A stretch of DNA of 64,000 bases, taken from assembly GCF_001625085.1 (NCBI RefSeq), contig NZ_BDAW01000019.1, positions 62,001 through 126,000 of the forward strand, written 5' to 3'. This DNA is from Nocardia acidivorans NBRC 108247. Its GTDB lineage: Bacteria > Actinomycetota > Actinomycetes > Mycobacteriales > Mycobacteriaceae. Positions 35,155 through 44,340 of the stretch are shown here, in pieces. Position numbers and translations under genes: made by a program. Within the stretch, counting starts at the first letter, position 1. Every line of letters starts with the position of its first letter. The notes beneath the pieces were generated by a model. It did not search any database. It was given only the letters and a program-made list of their open reading frames with translations, and was not told where the DNA came from.

Positions 35155-35754
35155 GTGCGCACGCATGGCTGGTCGGGGGCCGCACCCTCGGACGATGCGG
35201 AGGCCGTCGATCGGATTCTGGCCGCCGCACGACGGGCGATCGACCGCTCGGGTAGCGACTTCGGCATTGCCGAGGTGGCCCGCGATCTGGGAGTCACCCG
35301 GCAGACGGTGTATCGCTACTTCCCCAGTGCGGAAGCGCTTTTGACCGCGACGTCCATCGCACAGACCGGGCATTTCCTGGATGTCCTCGCCGCGCATTTG
35401 AGCGAGATCCGCGATCCGGCAACAGCCGTCGTGGAGGGCATCGCCTACACCCTGGAACGCCTGCCACACGAGAAATACCTCGGTCTGCTGCTGGCGCCGG
35501 GGCGCGCGAGCGCCTTCTCCGCGGGCGTAACCTCGGACACCGCACTGGAATTCGGCCGTTCGATGCTCAATCGCTACGCCGTCGACTGGTCCGCCGCCGG
35601 TATCGACGAGCTGGATCAACTCGCCGAGCACATGCTGCGGATTGTGCAGTCATTCGTCATCGACCCCGGACGGCCACCGCGCAGCGGCGCGGAACTGCGC
35701 GCGTACCTGACGACCTGGGTCGCCCCGGCACTGACCCCATCGCGCCGCGGCTGA
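35155..35754 (+). CDS. TetR-family transcriptional regulator
   Basis: A 199-residue TetR protein. The helix-turn-helix is FGIAEVARDLGVTRQTVYRYFPSAEALL. GTG 35155 has GGAG 7 bases upstream. The ligand domain is helical and not assignable. It probably represses itself and the divergent Ddn-like reductase via the palindrome between them. It converges (3-base gap) on another TetR gene. Confidence 0.85.
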   Translation: MRTHGWSGAAPSDDAEAVDRILAAARRAIDRSGSDFGIAEVARDLGVTRQTVYRYFPSAEALLTATSIAQTGHFLDVLAAHLSEIRDPATAVVEGIAYTLERLPHEKYLGLLLAPGRASAFSAGVTSDTALEFGRSMLNRYAVDWSAAGIDELDQLAEHMLRIVQSFVIDPGRPPRSGAELRAYLTTWVAPALTPSRRG

Positions 35755-35757
35755 GCG

Positions 35758-36393
35758 CTACGCGGGCGGTCGCAGCAGACCGCGAGCCACCAACTCGAGG
35801 ACCTGCGCGAGAGCGAAATCGACATCCGCCCGCGCGGTGGGGAGCGGTCCGTCGATCAGCAGCCCCGCGAGTCCGTGCACGGCCGACCAGGCGGCGATCG
35901 CGGCGCCGGGCCTGCGATTCGGGTCCAGTAGACCGGTGGACTGGGCCTCGTCCAGCACTTGTCCGAGAATGTCGAAGGGCTCTTCCCGGGCGGAATCCAT
36001 TGGGGTGTCTTGCTTTTCGGACGACGCGACGGGATGCGCGTAGAAGGCGGTGCGAAACAGACCGGGGTTGGCCAGCGCGAACGTGACATAGGCGGTGCCC
36101 ACCGCGCCCAATCGCGTCAGGGGTTCGGGGGCCGCGTCGATGCCTCGGCGCATCTGAGCGGCGAGTTCGGCGCGCGCGTGACGAGAGACTTCCGCCAGCA
36201 GGGCTTCGCGGTCGGCGAAGTGACGGTAGGCCGCGGAGTGGGACACGCCCGCGATGCGGGCCGCCTCACGAAGGACGACGCTGTCCGGACCACCTTCGCG
36301 AGCCAGGGCGACGCCCGCGTCGATGAGGGCCGTGCGCAGGGAGCCGTGGTGATAGGTCCTGCGGCGATCCGGCGAAGCATCGGCTGGGCTCAT
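35758..36393 (-). CDS. TetR/AcrR-family regulator with WHG domain
   Basis: A 211-residue TetR protein. HHGSLRTALIDAGVALAREGGPD leads into the HTH IAGVSHSAAYRHFADREALLAEV. The C-terminal part contains AAWSAVHGLAGLLIDG, the WHG-domain pattern. It is divergent from a methyltransferase gene; direct and inverted GGTCAC elements lie between the two and are its probable targets. Confidence 0.87.
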   Translation of the reverse strand: MSPADASPDRRRTYHHGSLRTALIDAGVALAREGGPDSVVLREAARIAGVSHSAAYRHFADREALLAEVSRHARAELAAQMRRGIDAAPEPLTRLGAVGTAYVTFALANPGLFRTAFYAHPVASSEKQDTPMDSAREEPFDILGQVLDEAQSTGLLDPNRRPGAAIAAWSAVHGLAGLLIDGPLPTARADVDFALAQVLELVARGLLRPPA

Positions 36394-36425
36394 GGGGTCA
36401 AGGATGGCATATGCGGGCCGCGGTG

Positions 36426-36473
36426 TTGACAGCGGTCACATTCGCGCACACACTTGATGTGACCAGCGGTCAC
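36426..36473 (+). promoter_or_regulatory. Promoter with GGTCAC repeats between TetR and methyltransferase
   Basis: TTGACA (36426-36431) could be the -35; a -10 is weak (CACACT, 36449-36454). AGCGGTCAC occurs as a direct repeat at 36431-36439 and 36465-36473, and GGTCACAT (36434-36441) with ATGTGACC (36457-36464) forms an inverted repeat. These elements are probable TetR binding sites controlling the methyltransferase. Confidence 0.55.
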
Positions 36474-36516
36474 TTTGCTGGTTTCACGGATCGCTATCGA
36501 TGCGGAAGGAAATCCG

Positions 36517-37380
36517 ATGGCTCGGAATCGAGTGCCGACCACAGGGCAGATCGATGGAACGGTAGATCCCGGGAATATGTTGAGCGACAGCGTGATTCAG
36601 TACTCGAACGGGAACTCCCGCCGCAATATCGAGGACGCTCTCGTAGCAGCGGGTAAGGACCTGAACGATCTGCGCCCGGCGGATCTCATGCTCGTCGAGG
36701 ACTTCCACACCATGGGCCGCTTCGCGACGGTCCAACTCGCGGATCTCACCAATATCGACGCCGATGCCGAGGTCCTCGACGCCGGAAGCGGAATCGGCGG
36801 CACGGCACGGTATCTCGCCGAGCGATTCGGATGCCGAGTGACGGCTGTCGATCTCACCGAGGACTACTGCCACACCTCGCGATGGCTCAATCACCTTGTC
36901 GGACTCGATGATCGAATCACCGTCCACCAGGGTGACGTCACCGCGCTGCCGTTCGCCGACGCCGGTTACGACGTCCTCTTCAGCCAGCACGTGCAGATGA
37001 ACATCGCCGATAAACCGCGCCTCTACCGTGAGGCCCGCCGCGTGCTGAAAGACGGTGGGCAACTGGCCATGTGGGATATCACCACCGGCGGACCGGACCC
37101 CGAGTATCCACTCCCCTGGGCCGATGTCCCCGCCCTCGGCCACCTGGTCGATCAGAGCCGACTACGTTCTCTCATCACCGAATCCGGCTTCGAGATCGAT
37201 CAGTGGAACGATCTCACCGACCAGGCCGCCACCACCATGCGGGCCATTATCGCCATGCCGCCCAACCCTCTCGGCCTGCACGTCTTCAATCCCAACTTCC
37301 CCGACAAACTGAAGAACCTCACCACCGCCCTCGCCGACGGCAGACTCCGCGCCGTCCAAGTCCTGGCCCGCCGCTCCTGA
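36517..37380 (+). CDS. Class I SAM-dependent methyltransferase
   Basis: A 287-residue methyltransferase. VLDAGSGIGGTARYLAERFG is motif I, TAVDLTEDY motif II, GDVTALPFADAGYDVLFSQH the adenine-binding acidic segment and motif IV, and RVLKDGGQLAMWD motif VI. The arrangement (a C-terminal helical cap and VMxD-like substrate region) resembles sarcosine/dimethylglycine or small-molecule methyltransferases. ATG 36517 has AGGAAA upstream. Likely regulated by the divergent TetR/WHG protein. Confidence 0.85.
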   Translation: MARNRVPTTGQIDGTVDPGNMLSDSVIQYSNGNSRRNIEDALVAAGKDLNDLRPADLMLVEDFHTMGRFATVQLADLTNIDADAEVLDAGSGIGGTARYLAERFGCRVTAVDLTEDYCHTSRWLNHLVGLDDRITVHQGDVTALPFADAGYDVLFSQHVQMNIADKPRLYREARRVLKDGGQLAMWDITTGGPDPEYPLPWADVPALGHLVDQSRLRSLITESGFEIDQWNDLTDQAATTMRAIIAMPPNPLGLHVFNPNFPDKLKNLTTALADGRLRAVQVLARRS

Positions 37381-37384
37381 GCGA

Positions 37385-37882
37385 TCACGCGTTCTGGCGT
37401 TCGGCCCGCTCCCGGACCAGTTCCTCCCACGCCGACGGCAAGGTCTCCTCGAAGTCGATGAGCTTCACCCAGGTCGGGGTGACGACAATGCGCACCATGC
37501 CGTAGTAGAGCGAACGCACCTCGGCCTCCCACTCCACCCGCTGTTCGGGTGTCATCTGGTAGCCGCCGTTGATCTGGAGGTACTCGTCCGGAATCCCGTC
37601 GACCTCATCCAGTTCGACGGTGCCGCGAATGAGCAGGATCTCGGGCGGATGCACCTCGGTGCCGATGGTGCGGGCGACCGCCGGATTCTCGCGCAGCGCA
37701 GGCAGTTTCGGCGCGTTCTTGGTGGTGCACAGCACGATCTGCGCACCAATCCAGACGAACGAGATGGGGATGCGGCGCGGGGTGCCGTCGGTGGCCACGT
37801 ACGCCAGCCGGGTGACATCCCGGGCCAGCAGCTCCCGGCTGTTCGGACGGTTCAGAATCTAGGTGATCCGGCTCTGCTCCAT
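37385..37882 (-). pseudogene. Pyridoxamine-phosphate-oxidase-like protein with in-frame amber codon
   Basis: A split-barrel flavin/F420-binding family protein. From an ATG at 37882, with GGAG 9 bases upstream, the frame reads MEQSRIT then TAG (37859-37861), then continues with ILNRPNSRELLARDVTRLAY and RIPISFVWIGAQIVLCTT, the expected N-terminus of the family. Downstream of the TAG the frame is intact to the stop at 37385. The only later start is GTG at 37798, which would lose the first beta-strand. So the gene is interrupted by one nonsense codon, unless read through or mis-sequenced. It converges on the methyltransferase (4-base gap). Confidence 0.7.
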
Positions 37883-37973
37883 GGTGATCGCTCCTTCGAG
37901 GCTGCCGAGCGGTCCCTCCGCTCGCTATCCCTGGGACGGAGCCGATCGACAGTTCTCGACATCACCGGCGAGA

Positions 37974-38576
37974 TCAACCCGCCCGCGTCGCGATGCCCGG
38001 GTATTCCAGTACCAATCCGGCCTCGTCATAGATCAATTGGCTGGTGAAATCGAAGGCCGGAGCGAGGTACTCATAGCGGTAATGCCCATTGGTGTCCGCG
38101 GTTCGCTGATACTGCTGTTCGAGCCGGTGCACCGACAGGTCGCTCGCGCGGACATACGCCGCGGGCGTCGCCACCCGGGTGCCGACCGGCGGATCCATCC
38201 GATGAATCGGCAGCGCATTGGTCAATGCCGAGGACTCCAAATCCACATCCAGGCATCCATTGAGCCGCTGCGCGGGTTTCCCATCCACCAGCCAATGCCC
38301 GATCCCGGTGGATTCGAGCACCACCTCGCGCCGCCCGGACCACGATCGCCCGGTCACCCGCGCGGCCCGGGTATGCCAATCGGCGGCGACCGTAATGCTG
38401 TATTCGACGAACCAGGTACCGTCCTCGTCGAGCGCGGTGGTGCAGCCGTCTATTCGAAGACCGCCGTCATCGAGTCGTTCGAAGTAGACGACCTCGAAGC
38501 CCGATCGTGTATCCCGGTGCGACCAGGCCGCCGTCGCCGGGAGTGCCGCGAACGACATTCCGCCTCGCTCTCTCAT
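37974..38576 (-). CDS. Putative glycolipid-binding protein (PF06475)
   Basis: A 200-residue protein of the 'putative glycolipid-binding' family. WSHRDTRSGFEVVYFERLDDG, the VEYSITVAADWHTRAARV strand and CLDVDLESSALTNALPIHRM are typical of this beta-barrel fold. The FDFTSQLIYDEAGLVLEYPGIATR C-terminus is also conserved. No signal peptide. ATG 38576 is preferred; another ATG is at 38558. Confidence 0.8.
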   Translation of the reverse strand: MRERGGMSFAALPATAAWSHRDTRSGFEVVYFERLDDGGLRIDGCTTALDEDGTWFVEYSITVAADWHTRAARVTGRSWSGRREVVLESTGIGHWLVDGKPAQRLNGCLDVDLESSALTNALPIHRMDPPVGTRVATPAAYVRASDLSVHRLEQQYQRTADTNGHYRYEYLAPAFDFTSQLIYDEAGLVLEYPGIATRAG

Positions 38577-38699
38577 GGAGGTTGTGTTCGGTGCAGGCAA
38601 TCATCCGCCTGCACGGCTGAGTAGTTACCCGGTTTCGTGCTCCTGGACCGGCGACAAGGATGGAATCCGTTCGCGGACAATCGAGTGCGGGGGTAGATA

Positions 38700-39356
38700 A
38701 TGGATTCGGGACTGCGGCCCAAGGGTCTGGGCAAGCGCGCCTGGGTGGTCACGCATTTCGTACGGCGCATTCTGCGCACGCTGGCCTGGTCGAACTTCGT
38801 GCACGTCACCGTGCTGGGCCGGGGGTTGGTCCCGGCGACCGGTCCGGTCATCATCGCGAGCAATCACATCTCCATGCTGGACGCGGTCTTTCTCTGGGGC
38901 GCGCTGCGCCGCCGCGCCGTCGCCATCGCCATGGCCGAGCTGTGGTCCTGGCCGGTGGTCGGCTGGCTGGTGCGGCGTCTGGGCCAGATTCCGGTGGTGC
39001 GCAAGGACAATGACTCCGGTGCGTCGGCGCTCTCACAGGCCGAGCGGATTCTCCGGCACGGCGGCGTGCTGATCATCTATCCGGAGGGCCGCCTGGTCGC
39101 CCCCGGGGAGAATGAACCGTACAAGCCGGGTGTCGCGAAACTGGCTCTGGCGACCGGTGTTCCGATCATCCCGGTCGGCACCACCGGCACCGATCGCGTG
39201 CTCCCCATGCGCCGGCTCCGCGGCGACGGCCCGAAATTCGACCGCCGTCAGCAGGTCACCATTCATTTCGGCGACCCGATCAACCCCGCCGACTTCGACG
39301 ATCCGGACAAGCTCCTCGATCACCTACGCCAGCGCATCGAGTCCCTGCGCGCCTGA
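38700..39356 (+). CDS. 1-acyl-sn-glycerol-3-phosphate acyltransferase (PlsC-type)
   Basis: A 218-residue lysophosphatidate-type acyltransferase. NHISMLDAV is the HX4D catalytic motif, and IYPEGRLVAPGE is the second (EGTR-like) motif that binds the phosphate. A hydrophobic first segment would hold it to the membrane. The family transfers acyl groups in phospholipid or glycolipid synthesis. No operon partner except the small protein 60 bases downstream. Confidence 0.88.
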   Translation: MDSGLRPKGLGKRAWVVTHFVRRILRTLAWSNFVHVTVLGRGLVPATGPVIIASNHISMLDAVFLWGALRRRAVAIAMAELWSWPVVGWLVRRLGQIPVVRKDNDSGASALSQAERILRHGGVLIIYPEGRLVAPGENEPYKPGVAKLALATGVPIIPVGTTGTDRVLPMRRLRGDGPKFDRRQQVTIHFGDPINPADFDDPDKLLDHLRQRIESLRA

Positions 39357-39416
39357 TTCCGACGAAAGACCGCTCGGTATCGAACAAAGGTTCGACTCGA
39401 GGTAATCTCCCGTCCC

Positions 39417-39593
39417 ATGCCGGAACTGTCTCGCCTCGACTGGGCGACGATGAACCTCGAGCAGGTGCGGCACCAGCTGCTCGACGCCGCCGCCTTCGGG
39501 AAGTACATGACCCCCGAACAACTCGAGAACGCCGCGGGCAAAATCGGCGAGGGCCTGCGCATCTTCCGCGAGGAGACCGGCCACCCGCGCTGA
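39417..39593 (+). CDS. Small helical protein, hypothetical (58 residues)
   Basis: ATG at 39417 opens 58 codons ending REETGHPR. The protein is helical with two amphipathic segments (MNLEQVRHQLLDAAAFGKYM and TPEQLENAAGKIGEGLRIF). GAGG lies about 14 bases upstream. It follows the acyltransferase by 60 bases and converges on the APC permease (2-base gap). No family recognised; assigned on codon bias, compactness and position. Confidence 0.55.
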   Translation: MPELSRLDWATMNLEQVRHQLLDAAAFGKYMTPEQLENAAGKIGEGLRIFREETGHPR

Positions 39594-39595
39594 AG

Positions 39596-41548
39596 TCAGC
39601 TGTCCACGTGCACGTGCGGGCGCTGGGACCGGCGTGGGACGGCGCGGCGCAGGATTTCCCGGGTCACCGGGGCCACTTCGCCCTCACCGAAGAACATGAA
39701 GCGCACCAGATTGGTGAGCGGATTGCCTTCGGTCCATTCGAAATACACGTGCGGGGGCGCGCCGGTGCGGTCGCGAATCGCCAGCAGGATGGCGGCGATG
39801 CAGTTGGGCACCGCGGCTGCCTCGACCGACAGAATGTGGTACTTGCCGATCTCCAATTCGGTGACGAGCAGTTCGGTGCTGAATTCCGACGGGTCCTTGA
39901 CGATCACCTCGAGGAACAGAATGGGTTCCGCATCGGGGATATGGCTTTCCCGGCGTTGATCGGCTTCCTTCTCCGCGTACTCCTGCGGCTCGCGCTTGTC
40001 GATGTCGTGCGTCACGATTCGGACCTCACCGCGCGCGGCCAGCGAATCGATCATGGCGGCCGCCTTCTCATCGAAGGTGACTGTGACAGCACGCAATTCG
40101 AAGGCGCGGCGGAAGCGCGAGGCGAACGAGACGACCAGCGTCGCGATGACGAACAGCAGGGCCAGCTGCGCGCCCTCGGGCTTCTCGATCACATTGTCGA
40201 TGGTGGTGTAGATCAGAATCAGCGTCACCACGCTGAAACCGATCACCCGCGACCGCTGCTGCTGACGCGCCGCCGAGAGCGTCACCGCGACCGCGGCGGA
40301 GGTGATGAGCACCAGCACACCGGTCGCGTACGCCGCGCCCTGCGCATCGACGCTGGCATCGAAGTACCAGGTGATACCGAAGGACACCGTCGCGAAAACC
40401 AGTACCAGCGGCCGGATCTGGCGCGCCCACTCCGGCGCCATGCCGAAGCGCGGCAGATACCGCGGCACCAGATTCAACAGGCCCGCCATGGCCGACGCGC
40501 CCGCGAACCACAGGATGGCGATGGTGCTGATGTCGTACACGGTGCCGAAGGCATTGCCCAGATGCTCATGCGCCAGGTACGCCAGCGCGCGCCCATTGGC
40601 CGGACCGCCGACCTCGAACGCCTTCTCCGGAATCAGGATGGTGGTGATGAAGCTCGACACGATGAGGAAGCCGCTCATGATCAACGCCGCGGTGGTGAGC
40701 AGTTTGCGCGCGCCGATGATCCGCATGCGCGGATACTCCTCGGTGTCCTCCGGGCAGCCCTTGATCTGCGGCATGACCGCAACACCGGTCTCGAATCCCG
40801 ACATGCCCAGCGCGAGTTTCGGGAACACCAGCAGCGCGACGCCGATCATGGCGATCGGATTGCCGTGCTGCGCCGTCAGCGCGTGCGTCCAGTCGGTCAC
40901 CATGGACCCGTGCGTGATCACCTGCGCCACACCGACCACGGCGACAACCAGATTCAGCGAGAGGTAGACCCCGACCAGCACCACCGCGATGCTGATCGCC
41001 TCGCTGAACCCCTTGAGGAATACCGCGGCCAGCAGGGCCAGCAGCACCAGCGTGATGATCATATTGTGCCCGTGCAGCACCTCGGGCATCAGCGGATTCT
41101 CGACGATATGCGCCGCGCCGTCGGCCGCGGAGAGCGTCATGGTGATGGTGAAGTCGGTCGCCGCGAAGCCCAGCAGCACCAGAATCAGAATCTTGCCCCA
41201 CCAGTTCGGCAGGAATTTGGCGAGCATGGCGATGGAGCCGCCGCCGTGCGGGCTCTCCTTGGCCACCCGGCGATACACCGGTAGCGCACCCAACAGGGTC
41301 AGCGCCACCAGCACCAGCGTGGCGAGCGGTGACAGCACGCCCGCGGCCAGCGCCGCGATGCCGGGTTGATAGCCGAGCGTCGAGAAATAGTCGACACCCG
41401 TCAGGCACATCACCTTCCACCAGGAATGCTGATGCTCTTTGGGCGCGCGCTTGGCCATGGGTCCGGGAATTTGGGAGTGTTGCTCCCCCGCGTCCTCCAG
41501 CAGCCAGGCCGCGAATCGCGAACGTGGCTGCGCCTGGGTCGTGGTCAA
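39596..41548 (-). CDS. Large APC-superfamily amino acid transporter with C-terminal cytosolic domain
   Basis: A 650-residue permease. Twelve or more hydrophobic helices begin after [25 protein letters not shown]. About 160 C-terminal residues form a soluble domain (from [14 protein letters not shown]) with alternating beta/alpha pattern. This long type is widespread in actinobacteria (650-700 residues) and is annotated as amino acid permease. TTG at 41548 has GGGGAGG 6 bases upstream and is preferred; the frame extends to 41641. The substrate is unknown. Confidence 0.82.
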   Translation of the reverse strand: MTTTQAQPRSRFAAWLLEDAGEQHSQIPGPMAKRAPKEHQHSWWKVMCLTGVDYFSTLGYQPGIAALAAGVLSPLATLVLVALTLLGALPVYRRVAKESPHGGGSIAMLAKFLPNWWGKILILVLLGFAATDFTITMTLSAADGAAHIVENPLMPEVLHGHNMIITLVLLALLAAVFLKGFSEAISIAVVLVGVYLSLNLVVAVVGVAQVITHGSMVTDWTHALTAQHGNPIAMIGVALLVFPKLALGMSGFETGVAVMPQIKGCPEDTEEYPRMRIIGARKLLTTAALIMSGFLIVSSFITTILIPEKAFEVGGPANGRALAYLAHEHLGNAFGTVYDISTIAILWFAGASAMAGLLNLVPRYLPRFGMAPEWARQIRPLVLVFATVSFGITWYFDASVDAQGAAYATGVLVLITSAAVAVTLSAARQQQRSRVIGFSVVTLILIYTTIDNVIEKPEGAQLALLFVIATLVVSFASRFRRAFELRAVTVTFDEKAAAMIDSLAARGEVRIVTHDIDKREPQEYAEKEADQRRESHIPDAEPILFLEVIVKDPSEFSTELLVTELEIGKYHILSVEAAAVPNCIAAILLAIRDRTGAPPHVYFEWTEGNPLTNLVRFMFFGEGEVAPVTREILRRAVPRRSQRPHVHVDS

Positions 41549-41693
41549 GAGAATCCTCCCCGGAACCCGTGTGTCCGGTTCCCCGGAATTGGCCGAATAG
41601 TCGTGGACAATGTACTCAGGGCAAACCGGGCACTGACACACCCCGCGCCGCGAGTCGCGCGGGCGGCTGTGCTAGCCGGGAACGATCCTCGCG

Positions 41694-42470
41694 CTAGCCG
41701 AGGTACGCCAGGACGGCATTGGTGAGCGCCGTCGCCAATCGGGCACGGCCATCGGGGGATTCGAGCACGGCGGCATCGTCCGGATCGCGCATGTTGCCGC
41801 ATTCGACCAGTGCCGCCGGACGCTCGGCGAGATTCAACCCGGCGAGATCGGCACGCGGGTTCAGACCGTTCGAACCGACGTAGGTCGACGTGGTGAAGCC
41901 CGCGCCGACCAATCCGTCGCGCAGCGTGCTCGCCAATCGGCTGGACGGCTCACCCTGCGAATCATTCACCGCGGGCGAGGAGTACGCCACGTGGAAGCCG
42001 TGCGCACCCGCGGGCGCGCCATCGGCGTGAATGGAGACCACGGCCGCCGCGCCCACCCGCTGTCCGAGCGTTCCGCGCTCGTCGACGCACGGTCCGACCC
42101 CGGTGTCGTTGTCGCGACTCATCACCACGCGAAGCCCGCGCGCGCTGAGCAGATCCCGCATGCGCAGCGCCACATCGAAGTTGAATTCGTGCTCGGAATA
42201 GCCGTCGGCGGCATTGGTGCCGGTGGTGTTGCACGCCTTCGTACCCCCGCGGCCATCGGGGACCTGGGCGTTGATCTCATCGAGGTGCCCGGCGGTACCG
42301 CCGTTATGGCCGGGATCGAGCACCACCGTCCGCTCGGCGATCGGAAAGACCGGCAGCGCGGGCCATTCCGCCCTGGGTTGCGCGGGCGTCGCCGCCGCTC
42401 CGGTTCCCCCCGCCGCGATCAGTAGTGCACCGCAGATGGCCGCCATTGCTTTTCCGTGTCGGTTACGCAC
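41694..42470 (-). CDS. N-acetylmuramoyl-L-alanine amidase (Rv3717-like)
   Basis: A 258-residue exported zinc amidase (Amidase_3). The signal peptide runs to about ATPAQP. VVLDPGHNGG gives the first zinc histidine, YSEHEFNFDVALRM the glutamate/histidine, VSIHADG the third histidine, and ALVECGNMRDPDDA the catalytic glutamate. It also has the inserted loop with cysteines (KACNTTG, GPCVDERG) of mycobacterial Ami1. It cuts the L-alanine/muramyl bond of peptidoglycan during division. GTG 42470 has GGTGGGG upstream; ATG 42446 and GTG 42479 are alternatives. Confidence 0.88.
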   Translation of the reverse strand: MRNRHGKAMAAICGALLIAAGGTGAAATPAQPRAEWPALPVFPIAERTVVLDPGHNGGTAGHLDEINAQVPDGRGGTKACNTTGTNAADGYSEHEFNFDVALRMRDLLSARGLRVVMSRDNDTGVGPCVDERGTLGQRVGAAAVVSIHADGAPAGAHGFHVAYSSPAVNDSQGEPSSRLASTLRDGLVGAGFTTSTYVGSNGLNPRADLAGLNLAERPAALVECGNMRDPDDAAVLESPDGRARLATALTNAVLAYLG

Positions 42471-42507
42471 CCGCCCCACCCTACGGGCCGGGGCGCGCGG
42501 CGTGGAG

Positions 42508-42924
42508 TCACTCCTCGAGCTTGCGCAGCAACTCCGCGAGTGTGCGCAGTTCGGCCGGGGTGAGAGCGGCGACCGCGGCGGGCGCGGGATCGGGCGTGGC
42601 GAGCGCGTCCAGAATGAGTTCCCGCCCGGCCGCGGTGAGCGAGACCAGTTTGGTTCGCCGATTATTCGGATCGACCTCGCGCACCACCAGCCCGCGCTCC
42701 TCCAGATCATTGATGGTGACGGTGGCGGCGGGTGCGTCCATGGTGGCCGCGACCGCGAGCTGTTTGACCGAGATCGGGCCGGGCAGCAACCGCTTCATGA
42801 CGCGAAATCTGCTGAATGGCAATCCGGTTCGCTCGACGATCGCGCGCCGCCAGCCATCCCGGCTGTCCATCACCAGGTGGGTGAGCTGCCCCCAGACCTC
42901 ATCGGGGGTGGGTACCTCAGACAT
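42508..42924 (-). CDS. MarR-family regulator
   Basis: A 138-residue MarR protein. ISVKQLAVAATMDAPAATVTINDLEERGLVVREVDPNNRRTKLVSLTAAG is the winged helix and wing. ATG 42924 overlaps the stop of the MFS gene by 8 bases, so both are translated together. It probably represses the operon at an operator overlapping the MFS start (44286-44304). Confidence 0.88.
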   Translation of the reverse strand: MSEVPTPDEVWGQLTHLVMDSRDGWRRAIVERTGLPFSRFRVMKRLLPGPISVKQLAVAATMDAPAATVTINDLEERGLVVREVDPNNRRTKLVSLTAAGRELILDALATPDPAPAAVAALTPAELRTLAELLRKLEE

Positions 42925-44290
42925 GGGCGGGGACCTTCTGTTCGAGCAGGGGTGCGACACGATCGCGGGTACGGTACGCCCACGGGGTATTCGCCGCTAC
43001 ACCGAGCATGGGGATGGCGAGCGCGAGCGCGGCAATGGTCCACCACAGCCCCGCCCCGGTGAGCGCACCGCACAGTGCCACACCGAGACTCACCCCGACC
43101 TGACGGCTGGTGGAGGCGACCGCCGAGGCCGCGCCCGCGCGATCCAGCGGCATCCCGCTGACGGCCGCGGTGGTGATGGGGGCATTGACCATGCCGAAGC
43201 CGATGCCGAACAGCGCGAAGAGCACGACCAGCTGCCAGACGGCGGTGTCCGGCGCCATCCGGGTGAGACCGACCGCCGCCGCGGTCATGAACACGCCCGC
43301 CACGAGCAGCGACGGCCGGGTGCCGTAGCGGCCGACCAATCGGCCCGAGATCGGCGAGAAGACCAGCATGCCCAGGGCCATCGGCAGGTAGAGCAGGCCG
43401 GTGTGCACGGCCGAGAAGTGCCGAGTCCCTTGCAGATACAGCGAGACGTCGAATAGGAACGCGCCCAGCGCCGCGAAGGCGCAGACGGCGGTCAGGGTGG
43501 CCGAGGCGAACGGGAAGCTGCGGAAGAAGCGCAGATCGATGAAGGGCGTCGGATGCCGGCTCTCATGCCGGAGGAAGGCCGCGAGCGCGGCGGCGGTCAG
43601 CACGAAGATGATCGGTTTGTGCTCGATCAGCCCGAAGACCAGGGTGAACATGAAGGCGATGGCCAAAAGCTGTCCGGCCCAATCCATTCCGCGCGGATGC
43701 TGTGACTTGGACTCGGGTACGAACAGGGTCGTCAGCACGAGCGCGATCGCGACGATCGGGAGATTGATCCAGAACACCGACTGCCAGCCGAGCGAATCGA
43801 TCAACACACCGCCGACCAGCGGGCCCATCGCCGTCGAGATGCCGACCACCGCGCCCCAGACACCCACGGCGCGTGCGCGTTCCATCCGCCCGGTGAAGAC
43901 GGTGGTAATGATGGACATGGCAACGGGATTCAGCATGGAACCGCCGATGGCCTGCAAAAACCGTGCGCCGATGAGGAATTCGATGGTGGGCGCGACACTG
44001 CACAGCAGTGAGCCGAGGGCGAAGACGAACAGGCCGATGCGGAAGAGGCGTTTACGGCCGAAGCGGTCGGCCAGCGCGCCCGAGAGCATGAGCAGGCTGG
44101 CCAGGGTGAGGGTGTAGATGTCGACGATCCACTGCAACCGGGTGAGCGGCGCGGCGAGATCGGTGCGAATCGTCGGAATGGCGACGTTCACGATGGTCGC
44201 GTCCATGGAGGAGATCAGCAAGCTGAGACAGCAGGTGATCAGGATGATCGTCTTGCGCTCTTTGCCGAGCTCGCCAACCGTTGTATTCAC
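42917..44290 (-). CDS. MFS multidrug efflux protein (DHA2/EmrB type)
   Basis: A 457-residue, 14-helix-class drug:proton antiporter. ITCCLSLLISSMDATIVNVAIPTI, LQWIVDIYTLTLASLLMLSGALADRFGRKR (motif A) and AVGVWGAVVGISTAMGPLVGGVL (motif C) are the drug-export signatures. The first gene of the pair with marR. The GTG start at 44290 lies inside a palindrome that probably binds the MarR protein. Confidence 0.88.
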   Translation of the reverse strand: MNTTVGELGKERKTIILITCCLSLLISSMDATIVNVAIPTIRTDLAAPLTRLQWIVDIYTLTLASLLMLSGALADRFGRKRLFRIGLFVFALGSLLCSVAPTIEFLIGARFLQAIGGSMLNPVAMSIITTVFTGRMERARAVGVWGAVVGISTAMGPLVGGVLIDSLGWQSVFWINLPIVAIALVLTTLFVPESKSQHPRGMDWAGQLLAIAFMFTLVFGLIEHKPIIFVLTAAALAAFLRHESRHPTPFIDLRFFRSFPFASATLTAVCAFAALGAFLFDVSLYLQGTRHFSAVHTGLLYLPMALGMLVFSPISGRLVGRYGTRPSLLVAGVFMTAAAVGLTRMAPDTAVWQLVVLFALFGIGFGMVNAPITTAAVSGMPLDRAGAASAVASTSRQVGVSLGVALCGALTGAGLWWTIAALALAIPMLGVAANTPWAYRTRDRVAPLLEQKVPAHV

Positions 44291-44304
44291 ACAACGATTG
44301 TGAA
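44286..44304 (-). promoter_or_regulatory. Probable MarR operator over the MFS start
   Basis: TTCACA (44286-44291) and TGTGAA (44299-44304) are perfect inverted arms with a seven-base spacer, overlapping the GTG at 44290. The region just upstream is AT-rich (TAGTTTTAGTTT on the coding strand) and can serve as the promoter; the leader would be very short. Confidence 0.65.
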
Positions 44305-44340
44305 ACTAAAACTATTCGAGGGCAAGGGCCGTGTGCCAGG

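Noticed and set aside
39608..41284. A 558-codon plus-strand frame opposite the APC permease
   Set aside because: It is a shadow of the permease in a GC-rich genome: His/Arg/Gln-rich with no hydrophobic or domain pattern, whereas the minus-strand frame is a clear membrane transporter.
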